A DNA stretch of 64,000 nt, from the NCBI RefSeq assembly GCF_000024885.1, contig NC_013512.1, positions 806,001 through 870,000 of the forward strand, given 5' to 3'. The notes beneath the pieces were generated by a model. The model did no database searches. It was not told the DNA's origin and worked only from the letters and a program-made list of their open reading frames with translations. Both the position numbers and the translations under genes were made by a program. The stretch comes from Sulfurospirillum deleyianum DSM 6946 (GTDB taxonomy: Bacteria; Campylobacterota; Campylobacteria; Campylobacterales; Sulfurospirillaceae). This document shows, piece by piece, positions 25,595 through 35,340 of this stretch (positions are counted from its first letter, which is position 1; every line of letters starts with the position of its first letter).

Positions 25595-27790
25595 CTATCG
25601 GAAGCGTTTGACTGCTTGTATCATGTTGGCAAGGGCTGCTTTGGTTTCACTCCAGCCTCTGGTTTTTAAACCACAATCAGGGTTAATCCAGAGTTGCTCT
25701 TTAGGCAGCACCTCTAAAAAGGCTTTGATTTGCTCGCTCATCTCCTCAACACTGGGCACACGAGGCGAGTGAATGTCATACACGCCTGGTCCAATTTGCG
25801 CTTTGTAGTGGGCTTTTTGGAACACTTTTAAGAGTTTATTGCCACTGCGTGACGTCTCAATGGTAATGACATCCGCATCCATCGCTTCAATGGTCTCAAT
25901 GATGTCATTGAAGTTGCTGTAACACATATGGGTGTGAATTTGCGTCTGATCCCACGCACTGCACACGGAGGCTTTAAAGCTCTCCACTGCCCATTTTTCA
26001 TAGGCTTTGATTTTTTCATTCCGCAGAGGATACCCCTCTTTAAACGCCGCTTCATCCACTTGAATAATCTTAATATCATTGCGCTGAAGTTCATCAACCT
26101 CTTCGGCAATCGCTCGTGCAACCTCGTACGCCACCTCGCTTTTAGGAATATCATCACGCACAAACGACCAGTTTAAAATGGTCACAGGTCCTGTGAGCAT
26201 TCCTTTCATTGGCTTATCGGTTAAGCTTTGCGCATAGACACTCCACTCGACACTTAAAGGCTTTCTTCGTTTGACATTGCCGTACAAAAGAGGAGGCTTG
26301 ACGCATCTGCTTCCATAGCTTTGTACCCATCCGTTTTCGCTAAAAGCAAAACCCTCGAGGAGTTCACCAAAGTACTCGACCATATCGTTGCGCTCAAATT
26401 CGCCATGTACTAGGACATCTAGTCCTATCTCTTCTTGAAACGCCACACACTCCTTGATGAGCTCTTTTAAAGCGTTTTCATAGGCTTCTTGAGTCAGCTC
26501 ACCTTTTTTATAGGCTAAACGAAGCGCTCGTGTCTCTTTGGTTTGAGGAAACGAGCCAATGGTTGTGGTTGGAAAAAGGGGAAGATTGAGCGCTTTTTGT
26601 TGAATAAGCGCACGTATGTCATACGGTGAGCGCTTCGCAAAGTGGTTGGTGTGCGCTTGAATGGTGGGTTTTTCTATCGCTTCGTTTTGTGCTGGTTTTT
26701 CTTTGTTTTCCCAGAGTGTTTGAAGCGTTTGAAGCTCAGCCAATTTTTCAAGTGCAAAGCTCAGTTTTTCTTTTACATGTAAAGGGAGTTTTTGCTCAAA
26801 GGTGGTGGAATAGGGCACATGAAGCAGTGAGCACGAGGTGCTTAAAATGAGCCTCTCTTCGCCAATCACAGCGGTGATTTTTTCCAAAAGTTCATAGGAT
26901 TTGGAAGCGTTGTTTTTCCAAACGTTTCGCCCATCAATCACTCCTGCAATCAGCACTTTGTTGTTTACATGTAAAAGTGCTTCAAGGTTTTCTACCCCAT
27001 ACACAAAATCAAGCCCAATTCCCCAAATAGGGCACTTTCCTAAGACAGCCACCGCTTCATTGGCTCTATCAAAATAGCTCACGACTGCGATTTTTAGTTT
27101 AGGTGAAACCGTGCCTAATTTCTCATAAGCGATTTTAAGAAGCGTGTAAAATTTTGGCTCTAAGCTTTTGGCAAACAACGGCTCATCAAACTGAACAATG
27201 ATGCCATCTCCTAGAGTTTCAATGCTTTTAAGTACACTTGCGTAGGCTTCTAAAAGGGCGTCAAAAAGCACAAAGGCATCCGTGTTATCAATGGTTTTAG
27301 AAAGCGCTAAAAAAGTAATCGGTCCAATAAGATTAATCTTTGGCGTAATCCCTAGCGCTTTGGCTTCATTAAACGCTTCGATGATTTTGCTCGTATCGAC
27401 ACTAAAACGAGTGTTTGCGTGCAGTTCGGGAACAATGTAGTGGTAGTTGGTGTTAAACCATTTGGTCATCTCCATCGCAGAGCGACTCTCATCGCCCCTT
27501 GCCATCGCAAAATAGCGTTTTGTAGCATCTTCAATGCCTACAAATCGCTCAGGAATCGCTCCTAAAAGGGTGATGGTATCTAACATCAAATCGTAGTAGC
27601 TAAAGTCATTGCACGAAATCATATCAATGCCGTGCGCTTTTTGGTATTCAAAGTGGCGTGCTCGAAGCTCTTTGGCAACGTCTTGAAGGGTTGAAAGCTC
27701 CGATTTTCCTGCCCAGTAGGACTCAAGAGCAAATTTTAACTCACGCTTCTCTCCGATGCGTGGAAAGCCTGTTACATAGGTTTTTAACAT
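25595..27790 (-). CDS. metE: Cobalamin-independent methionine synthase
   Basis: 731 residues. Transfers a methyl group from 5-methyltetrahydropteroyl-triglutamate to homocysteine. The N-terminal barrel begins YVTGFPRIGEKRELKFALE. The C-terminal catalytic barrel has TTIGSFPQTKETRALR, VLVHGEFERNDMVEYFGE, the zinc ligands in HTHMCYSNF and INPDCGLKTRGW, and a conserved glutamate. Slightly shorter than E. coli MetE (753). Two copies of the dispersed palindrome lie inside, coding Leu-His-Val. Monocistronic with its own terminator. No SAM riboswitch seen upstream. Confidence 0.96.
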   Translation of the reverse strand: MLKTYVTGFPRIGEKRELKFALESYWAGKSELSTLQDVAKELRARHFEYQKAHGIDMISCNDFSYYDLMLDTITLLGAIPERFVGIEDATKRYFAMARGDESRSAMEMTKWFNTNYHYIVPELHANTRFSVDTSKIIEAFNEAKALGITPKINLIGPITFLALSKTIDNTDAFVLFDALLEAYASVLKSIETLGDGIIVQFDEPLFAKSLEPKFYTLLKIAYEKLGTVSPKLKIAVVSYFDRANEAVAVLGKCPIWGIGLDFVYGVENLEALLHVNNKVLIAGVIDGRNVWKNNASKSYELLEKITAVIGEERLILSTSCSLLHVPYSTTFEQKLPLHVKEKLSFALEKLAELQTLQTLWENKEKPAQNEAIEKPTIQAHTNHFAKRSPYDIRALIQQKALNLPLFPTTTIGSFPQTKETRALRLAYKKGELTQEAYENALKELIKECVAFQEEIGLDVLVHGEFERNDMVEYFGELLEGFAFSENGWVQSYGSRCVKPPLLYGNVKRRKPLSVEWSVYAQSLTDKPMKGMLTGPVTILNWSFVRDDIPKSEVAYEVARAIAEEVDELQRNDIKIIQVDEAAFKEGYPLRNEKIKAYEKWAVESFKASVCSAWDQTQIHTHMCYSNFNDIIETIEAMDADVITIETSRSGNKLLKVFQKAHYKAQIGPGVYDIHSPRVPSVEEMSEQIKAFLEVLPKEQLWINPDCGLKTRGWSETKAALANMIQAVKRFR

Positions 27791-27833
27791 TATTTTATCC
27801 TTATCATTTTCATTTTTTAATTCAGTAAGTGTG

Positions 27834-28190
27834 TTATAAAAATAAATGAAGTGGAGGATGAATACCTGTGCGACGAAAGCTAAAATAGCGGCAAGAGCAG
27901 TTACATTTACGGCGTTTTTTGGCGTGTTTTATGGCGGAGTGGGCACGTGAGGCAAATAAACGACTGCATCTGCAAACACGAGGGCGGTAGTGAAAAAGGG
28001 TCGAAAAAAGTGAAAGAAGAAGCGGTGGTGGGTCATCTTCGTGAAGCTCTTTTTCATTCTCTTCACAAAAAAGGCGTGTGGTATGAATCAGGCGTGCGTG
28101 TTGGCGTTTGGTTTTAACTTCACTGGTAGAAGCTTGAATAGCTGATAATGAAAAGTAGCCTTTTTTGCCAAAGCCACGAGGTAGACGCAC
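27834..28190 (-). CDS. Uncertain Arg/Cys-rich ORF in the metE-htpX gap
   Basis: The gap 27791-28301 holds one sizeable minus-strand ORF, 118 residues from a GTG at 28190 with AGGA about 6 bp upstream. The product is very rich in Arg, Ser, Cys and His (KKRRKCNCSCRYF near residue 95) and matches no family I know. It could be a real basic protein, a decayed gene, or a shadow in an untranslated leader of metE, since it runs in the metE direction and stops 43 bp before it. No strong structured RNA was recognised. Confidence 0.3.
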   Translation of the reverse strand: MRLPRGFGKKGYFSLSAIQASTSEVKTKRQHARLIHTTRLFCEENEKELHEDDPPPLLLSLFSTLFHYRPRVCRCSRLFASRAHSAIKHAKKRRKCNCSCRYFSFRRTGIHPPLHLFL

Positions 28191-28301
28191 GAAGTATCCT
28201 TATAAAAATGTGGGGGCATTATAGCACAAAGCGTTACATGTAAAAAAAATATTTACCAATTTGCGTTAGAATAGTCCTATTATTTTGATAAAGGAACGAA
28301 A

Positions 28302-29153
28302 ATGGAAGTTGTCAAAACCGTTGTATTATTGACTCTCATGACACTGTTATTTGTCTGGGTTGGTGGTATCATGGGAGGGACTCAAGGTATGCTGATTGCC
28401 CTTGTGATGGCAGGTGTGATGAATTTTGTGAGCTATTTTTACTCCGATACTCTGGTGCTTCGTCATTACCACGCCGTTGAAGTAAGCCCTAAAGAAGCGA
28501 AGGGCTTATTTGAGATTGTTCAGAAATTAGCCAATCGTGCGGCTATTCCCATGCCAAAGGTTTATATTATTCCTGATCACACACCAAACGCTTTTGCCAC
28601 AGGGCGAAATCCTCAAAATGCCGCTGTTGCGGTGACGGAGGGTTTGTTAGAACTTTTAGATGAAAATGAAGTCGAAGCGGTGTTAGCGCATGAGTTAAGC
28701 CATGTACGTCATTATGATATTTTAATCGGCACGATTGCGGCCACCATTGCAGGTGCGATTGCTATGATTGCCAATATGCTCCAATTTGGTGCGATGTTTG
28801 GAGGCGATAGAGAAAACCGTCCCAATCCCATTTTGATGTTGGTCTTATCTTTAGTTTTGCCTCTAGCAGCTGGGGTGATTCAAATGGCGATTAGTCGAAA
28901 CCGTGAGTACATGGCAGATGAGGGAGCTGCACGCTTAACACGCCATCCTGAGTGGTTGCAAAGTGCCCTTTCAAAGCTCTCAACTTACAACAAGCGAGGC
29001 ACGGTGCACGAAGCAACGACTGAGAGTGCGCATATGTTTATTATCAACCCTTTTGCAGGGAAAAATATCTCGTTTGCGTCACTTTTTTCTACCCATCCCT
29101 CAACGGAAGATAGAATTGCAAGGTTAGAAGTATTAAAGTCACAGATTCGTTAA
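28302..29153 (+). CDS. htpX: HtpX-type membrane zinc metalloprotease
   Basis: 283 residues, M48 family, involved in quality control of inner-membrane proteins. Two N-terminal helices (about 5-48), the zinc motif [11 protein letters not shown] (HExxH at about 129-133), two further helices, and the third ligand region [22 protein letters not shown] near the end is also typical. AAAGGAA precedes the ATG. It is followed by a strong terminator. Confidence 0.95.
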   Translation: MEVVKTVVLLTLMTLLFVWVGGIMGGTQGMLIALVMAGVMNFVSYFYSDTLVLRHYHAVEVSPKEAKGLFEIVQKLANRAAIPMPKVYIIPDHTPNAFATGRNPQNAAVAVTEGLLELLDENEVEAVLAHELSHVRHYDILIGTIAATIAGAIAMIANMLQFGAMFGGDRENRPNPILMLVLSLVLPLAAGVIQMAISRNREYMADEGAARLTRHPEWLQSALSKLSTYNKRGTVHEATTESAHMFIINPFAGKNISFASLFSTHPSTEDRIARLEVLKSQIR

Positions 29154-29154
29154 G

Positions 29155-29177
29155 AAGAGGCAAAGAGCCTCTTTTTT
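29155..29177 (+). terminator. Terminator of htpX
   Basis: AAGAGGC at 29155-29161 and GCCTCTT at 29167-29173 form a 7-bp stem with an AAAGA loop, followed by TTTT. It starts 2 bp after the htpX stop and touches the end of the convergent hydrolase gene. Confidence 0.85.
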
Positions 29178-29712
29178 ATTTGATATGCAGTAAGGTCTCC
29201 AAATAATCATACCCTTCTTCCCATATGCCCAAATCACTCTCGCTATTCATATGTCCTCGTTTTCCCAAATTAACCAGTCGGCTTCCCCATGCTTTAGCTA
29301 AGCGTTGAACATGTGGAAAGGTCGCGTAAGGGTCATTTGTACTCGCTAGTACAGTGGAGGGAAAATCAAATGGCGTCATCGGTATCTCTTCAAATCCTTG
29401 AGCCGATTTTGGAAAAATAGGCTCTTGAGGATTGGGTGGAGCAACCAGCAATGCCCCTTTAATTTTGGTATGTGTACGACTTGCCCACTGAGCAACGACT
29501 AAACACGCTAAACTGTGTGCCACAAGCACGACAGGGGAATGACACTGTTGAAGGGTTGCTTCAAGCTGTTCTACCCACTCGGTAGCATTGGGATGATCCC
29601 AATCTTTTTGCATGACACGGTAAAAGTCAGGGTGCGCTTTTTCCCAGTATGTTTGCCAATGTTTCTCATCAGAATTTTGATAGCCGGGGAGTATCAGCAC
29701 AGAAGGATTCAT
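29176..29712 (-). CDS. RBBP9/YdeN-family serine hydrolase
   Basis: About 178 residues. The family opening VLILPGYQNSDEKHWQTYWE (from residue 5), the nucleophile elbow LVAHSLACLV and the C-terminal KRGHMNSES with catalytic His give a small alpha/beta hydrolase. The ATG at 29712 is chosen because it matches the family start and avoids a long overlap with cheR; in-frame ATG codons at 29745 and 29808 exist. No clear ribosome binding site at 29712. Substrate unknown. Confidence 0.82.
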   Translation of the reverse strand: MNPSVLILPGYQNSDEKHWQTYWEKAHPDFYRVMQKDWDHPNATEWVEQLEATLQQCHSPVVLVAHSLACLVVAQWASRTHTKIKGALLVAPPNPQEPIFPKSAQGFEEIPMTPFDFPSTVLASTNDPYATFPHVQRLAKAWGSRLVNLGKRGHMNSESDLGIWEEGYDYLETLLHIK

Positions 29713-29728
29713 ACGTAAGTTTGTTAGT

Positions 29729-30571
29729 TTAACTGTTTTTAACATAATAAGATAGCCTATGTTCGGTATGTTTGGTAAAGTAATGGTTCTCTGGAATGAT
29801 ATCCGCATGTCCTAAAAAGAGTTTACCCTGAGGTTTAAGCAAGGAAGAGAAACGCTCAATCGTTTTAAGCCTAAAGGTATCATCAAAATAAATCAGCATA
29901 TTGCGTGAGAAGATAATATCAAAACTGCCCAAAGAGAGAAAATCCCCTTCAAAGATATTGACTTTACGAAAAGAGATAGAGGTAAAATACTCTTTTTTAG
30001 CGCTGTAAAATCGTTCATCTTTTAAAAAATATTTCTCTTTGAGACGCTCATCTAATTTATGCAAGGAACGCTCTGAAAAAAGCCCACGCTGTGCTTTTTC
30101 TATCGCCTCAGAGTTAATATCAATTCCTGTAATATGAAACGAGTACGCTTCTCTTCTTTTCTCTTGTAACATCATAGATAAAGAGTAAACCTCCTCACCT
30201 GTGGCACATGGAGCGCAAAGAATTCGTACACTAGGAATTTCAAGTGCAAATTCAACGGCAAGATTGAGTTGAGACTCTTCACGGTAAAAATAGGTTTCGT
30301 TGACGGTCACCAAATCAATGAGTTCTTGTCTAAGTTTTGTGTCATGTTGAAGTGTTTCAAAAAGTTTTCGAAAACTGTAAATCTCTTTGCGTTCACAAAA
30401 GAGCCTTAGTTTGGTCTCGATGACACTGTTTTTTGAAAAAAGGTCTATGCCTATTTCTCGTTTGATGTAGTATAAAACGTCTTGAAGCCCAAAAGGATTA
30501 AACTCTTGAGGTAAATTTTTTTCTTGTGTGAGCGAAATTTCAGGCTCTTTTTTTCTGTTCCAAAACCACAT
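29729..30571 (-). CDS. cheR: Chemotaxis protein methyltransferase
   Basis: 280 residues. It methylates glutamates of chemoreceptors using SAM. N-terminal helical domain, then the SAM domain with TYFYREESQL, ILCAPCATGEEVYSLSMML, ITGIDINSEAIEKAQRG and FDIIFSRNMLIYFD, all characteristic of CheR. It follows cheB without a gap. The two chemoreceptors at 12002 and 13926 are potential substrates. Ends close to the hydrolase gene. Confidence 0.95.
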   Translation of the reverse strand: MWFWNRKKEPEISLTQEKNLPQEFNPFGLQDVLYYIKREIGIDLFSKNSVIETKLRLFCERKEIYSFRKLFETLQHDTKLRQELIDLVTVNETYFYREESQLNLAVEFALEIPSVRILCAPCATGEEVYSLSMMLQEKRREAYSFHITGIDINSEAIEKAQRGLFSERSLHKLDERLKEKYFLKDERFYSAKKEYFTSISFRKVNIFEGDFLSLGSFDIIFSRNMLIYFDDTFRLKTIERFSSLLKPQGKLFLGHADIIPENHYFTKHTEHRLSYYVKNS

Positions 30572-31141
30572 TTAGGACGCTCCAAATAGTTTAATGGCAT
30601 CAATAATCTGATGCAGGGGCATTGAGGTAATGTTCGGATTGATTTCGACCGCACGCTTTGGCATACCATAGACGATAGCACTTTCTTCACTCTCTGCAAT
30701 ACATTTTGCCCCATGTTTTTGCAACTCACTTAGACCATTAGCACCATCATGTCCAATACCTGTGAGCAAGACGGCTAAAATATCCGCATCATGAAGGCAG
30801 GAGAGAGAGGATAAAAAAAGAGTATCAATACTGGGATTATAAGGAGTATCGCCTTCGATAATCGGTTCGATTTTGGGGCTTACTTCTCCTCGTAGAAGAT
30901 GGCAATTTTGAGGACAAATATAAATGCTCGAAGGTTGAAGGCTCATTTTCTTGTCCACACCATGTACCAAAAAAGGTAATTCGTTTTGAAACTGAGTAAT
31001 AAAGCTAGGAATAAACATACTGTTCATATGTTGTGCAATAATAATCGTAGCATGAAAAGATTCAGGAATAGCAGCTAAAATTTTTTTTAAATGACCAGGA
31101 CCTCCTGTAGAAGCCCCGATCAAGACGATTTTTGGTTTCAT
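30572..31141 (-). CDS. cheB: CheB-type protein-glutamate methylesterase lacking a receiver domain
   Basis: 189 residues from the ATG at 31141 (the GTG at 31150 is a weaker start). Only the catalytic domain is present: Ser in GASTGGPG, His in AQHMNSMFIPSF and Asp in TGIGHDGANG. The usual N-terminal response-regulator receiver of CheB is missing, as in Campylobacter jejuni, so phosphorylation by CheA cannot control it directly. It directly abuts cheR, making a minimal adaptation module. Confidence 0.93.
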   Translation of the reverse strand: MKPKIVLIGASTGGPGHLKKILAAIPESFHATIIIAQHMNSMFIPSFITQFQNELPFLVHGVDKKMSLQPSSIYICPQNCHLLRGEVSPKIEPIIEGDTPYNPSIDTLFLSSLSCLHDADILAVLLTGIGHDGANGLSELQKHGAKCIAESEESAIVYGMPKRAVEINPNITSMPLHQIIDAIKLFGAS

Positions 31142-31152
31142 AAATCCCACAC

Positions 31153-32604
31153 TTAGTGTTTATTTTCCTCAAGCATCCAATAGAGATTCATTCTCACTCC
31201 TGCCCCACTAGCCCCCGCTTGATTGTAACCCCATGATTTTTCAATATAGGCAGGTCCTGCGATATCAAGGTGTAGCCATTTCTCTTTGTTCTCTTCTTCA
31301 ATGAAATTATCCAAAAAGAGTCCTGCTGTAATCGCCCCACCGTAACGGCTTGAACTAATGTTCGACATATCAGCCACAGAGCTTTTCAGTAATTTTTTAA
31401 GGTATTTGTTAAACGGAAGGGTGCCTGTAAGCTCACCACTTTTGGTGGCTGCTTTTTGCATAGTCTGTTTAAGTTCACTGCTATGCCCCATAATACCCGT
31501 GGTATATTCGCCAAGCGCTACCACACATGCACCTGTGAGTGTTGCCATATCGACGAGTAAATCAGGTTTAAGTTCTTGCGCATAACACAAACAATCTGCT
31601 AAGACCAAACGCCCTTCAGCATCGGTGTTACGTACTTCTATGGTTTTACCATTTTTAGCGACTAAAACATCATCAGGCTTGTAGGCATTGCCTCCAATCA
31701 TATTTTCAGTTGCTCCAATAATGGCATGAATTTCATAAGGAAGCTCTAGGGTTGCCGCCGCTTTAAAAATAGCCATAACCGCAGCGCCACCGCTTTTATC
31801 CGCTTTCATCGTGACCATATGCTCACTAGGCTTTAGACTGAGTCCACCGCTATCATACGTAAGACCTTTTCCTACATAGACAAGGCGTTTTTTAGCCTCT
31901 TTTGGGGTATAGCTTAAGTGAATAAGACGTGGAGGATGCACACTTGCACGATTGACTGCTAAGAAGGCATTCATTCCTTGCTCTTGTAAAAAGTGCTCAT
32001 CCATGACTTTACATGTAACGTTTGGAAGAGAGCTGAGTGTTTGCGCAACTTCTGCTAGTGCAATAGGTGTCATATCGTTAGGAATCGTATTGACAATCTC
32101 TTTGGCAAAATTGGTTGCTTCTGCAATGGCTGTGGCTATTTTTAACGCTTCTTGCGCTGTTTGCATGGAGAGCGTGTGTGTGCCGTAATCTTCTAAACAC
32201 ACTATGATTTTTTCAATTTTCGAAGGCTCTTTTTTACTTTTATAGGCATCAAATGTATAACTTCCTAAAATAAATCCCTCAATCAAAGCCATCAAACTCA
32301 TTTTTGGGCATTCGCCCAAGTACGTACCAATGCTTAGCGTTGTAAAAGTTGTTTTTTGAAGACTCTCTAAAGCTTTAGCCGCTGCAAGACGGATATCTTC
32401 CGTCTCTAAGGAGTCACATCCTACATAAAGCGTACGGCTGTTAGGAATTAAAAGGCTCTCTTCATTTTCGCCTTTAAAGCCTAAAAGTTCTAAACTCTCT
32501 TTATCTTTGACCCATGTGTGTGTTAAATTTTTTTGAATAATAAAAATAACGTTAATATCTGCTTTCGCCTCTGATAAAGGTTGATTAATAATTTCAAATT
32601 TCAT
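31153..32604 (-). CDS. pepA: Leucyl aminopeptidase (M17)
   Basis: 483 residues. The catalytic C-terminal domain carries the dizinc and signature elements GKGLTYDSGGLSLKPS, MKADKSGGAAV and the M17 hallmark NTDAEGRLVLADCL. The N-terminal alpha/beta domain is shorter than in E. coli PepA. The start overlaps the dedA stop by 11 bp. A copy of the dispersed palindrome codes Val-Thr-Cys-Lys. Confidence 0.96.
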   Translation of the reverse strand: MKFEIINQPLSEAKADINVIFIIQKNLTHTWVKDKESLELLGFKGENEESLLIPNSRTLYVGCDSLETEDIRLAAAKALESLQKTTFTTLSIGTYLGECPKMSLMALIEGFILGSYTFDAYKSKKEPSKIEKIIVCLEDYGTHTLSMQTAQEALKIATAIAEATNFAKEIVNTIPNDMTPIALAEVAQTLSSLPNVTCKVMDEHFLQEQGMNAFLAVNRASVHPPRLIHLSYTPKEAKKRLVYVGKGLTYDSGGLSLKPSEHMVTMKADKSGGAAVMAIFKAAATLELPYEIHAIIGATENMIGGNAYKPDDVLVAKNGKTIEVRNTDAEGRLVLADCLCYAQELKPDLLVDMATLTGACVVALGEYTTGIMGHSSELKQTMQKAATKSGELTGTLPFNKYLKKLLKSSVADMSNISSSRYGGAITAGLFLDNFIEEENKEKWLHLDIAGPAYIEKSWGYNQAGASGAGVRMNLYWMLEENKH

Positions 32605-33283
32605 GCTTTTCCTTTAATGTTTTATCTGTGACTTTATGAAAATAATAAGAGATACCCCCACCAATTATTCCTGCTAATGGAAGTGCAAAATACCAATGTT
32701 CTTTTGCCCAATGAATCACAATTAAAATTTGCTCTCCAAAATACCATGTAGGAATAATCGTAAGAGCAGCCCATATCCATGCGGAGATAAGGTTGATTAA
32801 GGCAAACATTTTACCACTGTAACGGGTAAGTCCGATGGAGATAGGAATCACGGTTCTAAGACCGTACAAGTAACGCTGGATAAAAATAATAGGCCAACCG
32901 TGACGTTTTAAAAGAAGATGGGCAAGAGCAAGCTTGCGGCGCTGACCATGAAGCTTCTTATGTACCCACGCTTTGTTAAAGCGACCAATATAAAAATAGA
33001 CTTGATCTCCTGCAAAACCACCTAGTCCTGCCACAAAAATCGACATAAAAAGATTCATATCCCCTGTGTGAGTCAAAAGTCCTGCCATCACAAGACCCAT
33101 TTCACCCTCTAACATTCCCCAGAAAAAAAGAATAATATAACCATACTCTTTCATCAAATAGACAAATTTATTTTCCAAGCCTTGTACGGGGGCAAAATAG
33201 AGAAAATAGCCTAAGGTAGAGAGCAATAGTGTCATAAAAAGAGCAAATAACTTTCCAGAGTGTTTATTAAAAAACTCTATCAT
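32594..33283 (-). CDS. DedA-family membrane protein
   Basis: 229 residues with about five hydrophobic segments. The DedA/SNARE-associated motifs are visible as FVAGLGGFAGDQVYFYIGRF and FIQRYLYGLRTVIPISIGL. Members are proton-dependent lipid carriers or scramblases acting in the inner membrane, for example UndP/PE flipping. It lies between trpB and pepA in a packed minus-strand run, overlapping pepA by 11 bp. Confidence 0.9.
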   Translation of the reverse strand: MIEFFNKHSGKLFALFMTLLLSTLGYFLYFAPVQGLENKFVYLMKEYGYIILFFWGMLEGEMGLVMAGLLTHTGDMNLFMSIFVAGLGGFAGDQVYFYIGRFNKAWVHKKLHGQRRKLALAHLLLKRHGWPIIFIQRYLYGLRTVIPISIGLTRYSGKMFALINLISAWIWAALTIIPTWYFGEQILIVIHWAKEHWYFALPLAGIIGGGISYYFHKVTDKTLKEKHEI

Positions 33284-33287
33284 GGTC

Positions 33288-34493
33288 TTATCCTATATCA
33301 AGAAGCGATTTTGCTTGCATCATATCTTTATCACCACGACCTGAAAGATTGACAATAATGACCTTATTTTTAATGGCTTCTTTATCCATTTTTTTAAGAT
33401 AAGCAATAGCATGTGCACTTTCAAACGCAGGAATAATACCCTCTTTACGACTGAGCCACACAAAGGCATCCAACGCTTCTTGATCGGTGGCGTGGTCATA
33501 ACGTGCCGCACCTAACTCTTTAAGATAAGCGTGTTCAGGTCCAATTCCTGGATAATCAAGTCCTGCGGAGATGGAGTGCGCTTCTAAAATTTGCCCATCC
33601 TCATCTTGCAATAAATAACTCATCTGCCCATGAAGTACCCCTGGGCTTCCTTTGGCTAAGGAACAGCCATGCTTTGTCGTATCAATGCCAAGTCCGCCTG
33701 CTTCAATACCAATACACGAGACCCCTTCTTCGCCTAAAAAGTAATTAAAAATGCCCATGGCATTACTTCCCCCACCAATACACGCAATCACATAATCAGG
33801 CAAACGCTTCTCTTTGACTAAAATTTGAGCTTTTGCTTCATAGCCAATGATGGATTGAAAATCACGTATCATCATGGGATAGGGATGTGGACCTGCCACG
33901 GTTCCAATAATATAAAAGGTATCACGTGCGTGTGTGACCCAGTAGCGAATCGCATCGTTCATCGCATCTTTTAAAGTACGGCTTCCACTCTTAACCGCAT
34001 GCACTTTTGCACCCAATAGTTTCATACGAAAGACATTCAGCTCTTGACGCTCTACATCTTTTTCACCCATAAAAATTTCGCATTCTAAGCCTAAAAGTGC
34101 CGCTACGGTTGCGGTTGCTACACCGTGTTGTCCTGCACCTGTCTCAGCAATGACACGTTTCTTACCCATTTTTTTTGCAATTAAACCTTGCACAATGGTG
34201 TTATTGATTTTGTGTGCTCCTGTATGGTTCAAATCTTCTCGTTTAAGATAGACCTTCGCACCAATCTCTTGTGAAATATTTTTCGCAAAATAGAGTGGAG
34301 AAGGGCGTCCGACATACTCTTTAAAGTAATAATCCACTTCACTCCAAAAATTTTCATTGAAGCGAAGGGCTTCATACTCTTTTTCTAGGTCAATTAAAAT
34401 AGGCATGAGGGTTTCAGGAACATAACGCCCACCAAAGATACCGAAGTGTCCATTTGCGTCTGGGTCAAATTTTGAAGCTCTTGGAATGTACAT
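33288..34493 (-). CDS. trpB: Tryptophan synthase beta chain
   Basis: 401 residues from the ATG at 34493, whose A is shared with the apt stop (TAATG). The PLP lysine lies in [16 protein letters not shown] and the phosphate loop in [21 protein letters not shown] is the usual start of TrpB1. An upstream extension of the frame overlaps apt and is not used. No trpA or other trp genes are adjacent, so this copy may serve alone, as a salvage enzyme or with a TrpA encoded elsewhere. Confidence 0.95.
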   Translation of the reverse strand: MYIPRASKFDPDANGHFGIFGGRYVPETLMPILIDLEKEYEALRFNENFWSEVDYYFKEYVGRPSPLYFAKNISQEIGAKVYLKREDLNHTGAHKINNTIVQGLIAKKMGKKRVIAETGAGQHGVATATVAALLGLECEIFMGEKDVERQELNVFRMKLLGAKVHAVKSGSRTLKDAMNDAIRYWVTHARDTFYIIGTVAGPHPYPMMIRDFQSIIGYEAKAQILVKEKRLPDYVIACIGGGSNAMGIFNYFLGEEGVSCIGIEAGGLGIDTTKHGCSLAKGSPGVLHGQMSYLLQDEDGQILEAHSISAGLDYPGIGPEHAYLKELGAARYDHATDQEALDAFVWLSRKEGIIPAFESAHAIAYLKKMDKEAIKNKVIIVNLSGRGDKDMMQAKSLLDIG

Positions 34494-35050
34494 TATAAAA
34501 CCTCTAAAACAGAATAAACAGGGGTGGTTTTTTTGATATCCAAATCCCCTTGTAAGAAAGTAAGATTCAAAATAAAACACGCTTCGATGCAGTGCGCACC
34601 TGCTTTGTTGATAAGATTAACTGCAGCAGTAGCCGTTCCGCCCGTGGCAATTAAGTCATCTATTAAGAGCACATTGGGTTTACTTTTACCTGCGGTACTA
34701 AAGGCATCAATATGAATGGAAACCGCATCAACGCCATATTCTAAAGAGTATTTTTCGCTAATGGTTGTGTAAGGCAGTTTACCAGGTTTGCGAATAGGAA
34801 CAAAGCATGTTTTAAGTTGTGAAGCAAGGGCTGCCCCAAAGATAAATCCTCGACTTTCAATACCTGCTACATAGTCAATATCCATATCTTTATAACGTGC
34901 TACTAAATGCTCCATGAGCATAGTAAAGGCTTTTGCATCGCCTAGAAGCGTGGTAATGTCTTTAAATTTAATACCTGGTTTTGGGAAGTCTTCAATTTCA
35001 CGAATAGAATGGAGGAGGTAGTTTTTGTCAGTTTCACTCAGATGACGCAT
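34493..35050 (-). CDS. apt: Adenine phosphoribosyltransferase
   Basis: 185 residues. It recycles adenine to AMP. The PRPP loop [17 protein letters not shown] (about 127-143), the start RDFPKPGI-like stretch [18 protein letters not shown] and [14 protein letters not shown] are diagnostic for Apt. The C-terminus is a little longer than E. coli Apt. Translationally coupled to trpB. Confidence 0.96.
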   Translation of the reverse strand: MRHLSETDKNYLLHSIREIEDFPKPGIKFKDITTLLGDAKAFTMLMEHLVARYKDMDIDYVAGIESRGFIFGAALASQLKTCFVPIRKPGKLPYTTISEKYSLEYGVDAVSIHIDAFSTAGKSKPNVLLIDDLIATGGTATAAVNLINKAGAHCIEACFILNLTFLQGDLDIKKTTPVYSVLEVL

Positions 35051-35197
35051 CGTATAGCCTTTATAATTTTTAGATACTTTTCAAGTAAAGTTCAAAACGT
35101 GTGACGTGCCCTATCAGGGCATAAAACAAGGCAAAAGTTTCCATAAAGTCTTTACATGTAAAGGTGTGAAGGAAACAAAATGCCATCCAAAATTCAT

Positions 35198-35340
35198 TAG
35201 AGTTCTTGCAGAACTCGTAATATGCCTTTAAAGCAAAGCTCTAAAGGCTATGCTAACGCTGGGTTTTTCCTCGGCGGAATGCCCACCTACGCACCCTTGG
35301 TGCTTTTCTTTCTTGCAAAAGGTATTTTGCAAGATGTCTA
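35198..35340 (+). repeat. Dispersed hairpin-rich repeat, copy B
   Basis: Plus-strand copy of the element also found on the minus strand at 19367-19506. Stems read by eye: GAGTTC/GAACTC near 35200-35216, CCTTTA/TAAAGG near 35225-35248, TTCC/GGAA near 35268-35280, GCACC/GGTGC near 35291-35303, and CTTGCAAAA/TTTTGCAAG near 35312-35334. It ends exactly at the stop codon of the minus-strand gene at 35341. The rest of the gap 35051-35197 contains a copy of the dispersed palindrome (35154) and nothing else recognisable. Confidence 0.85.
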
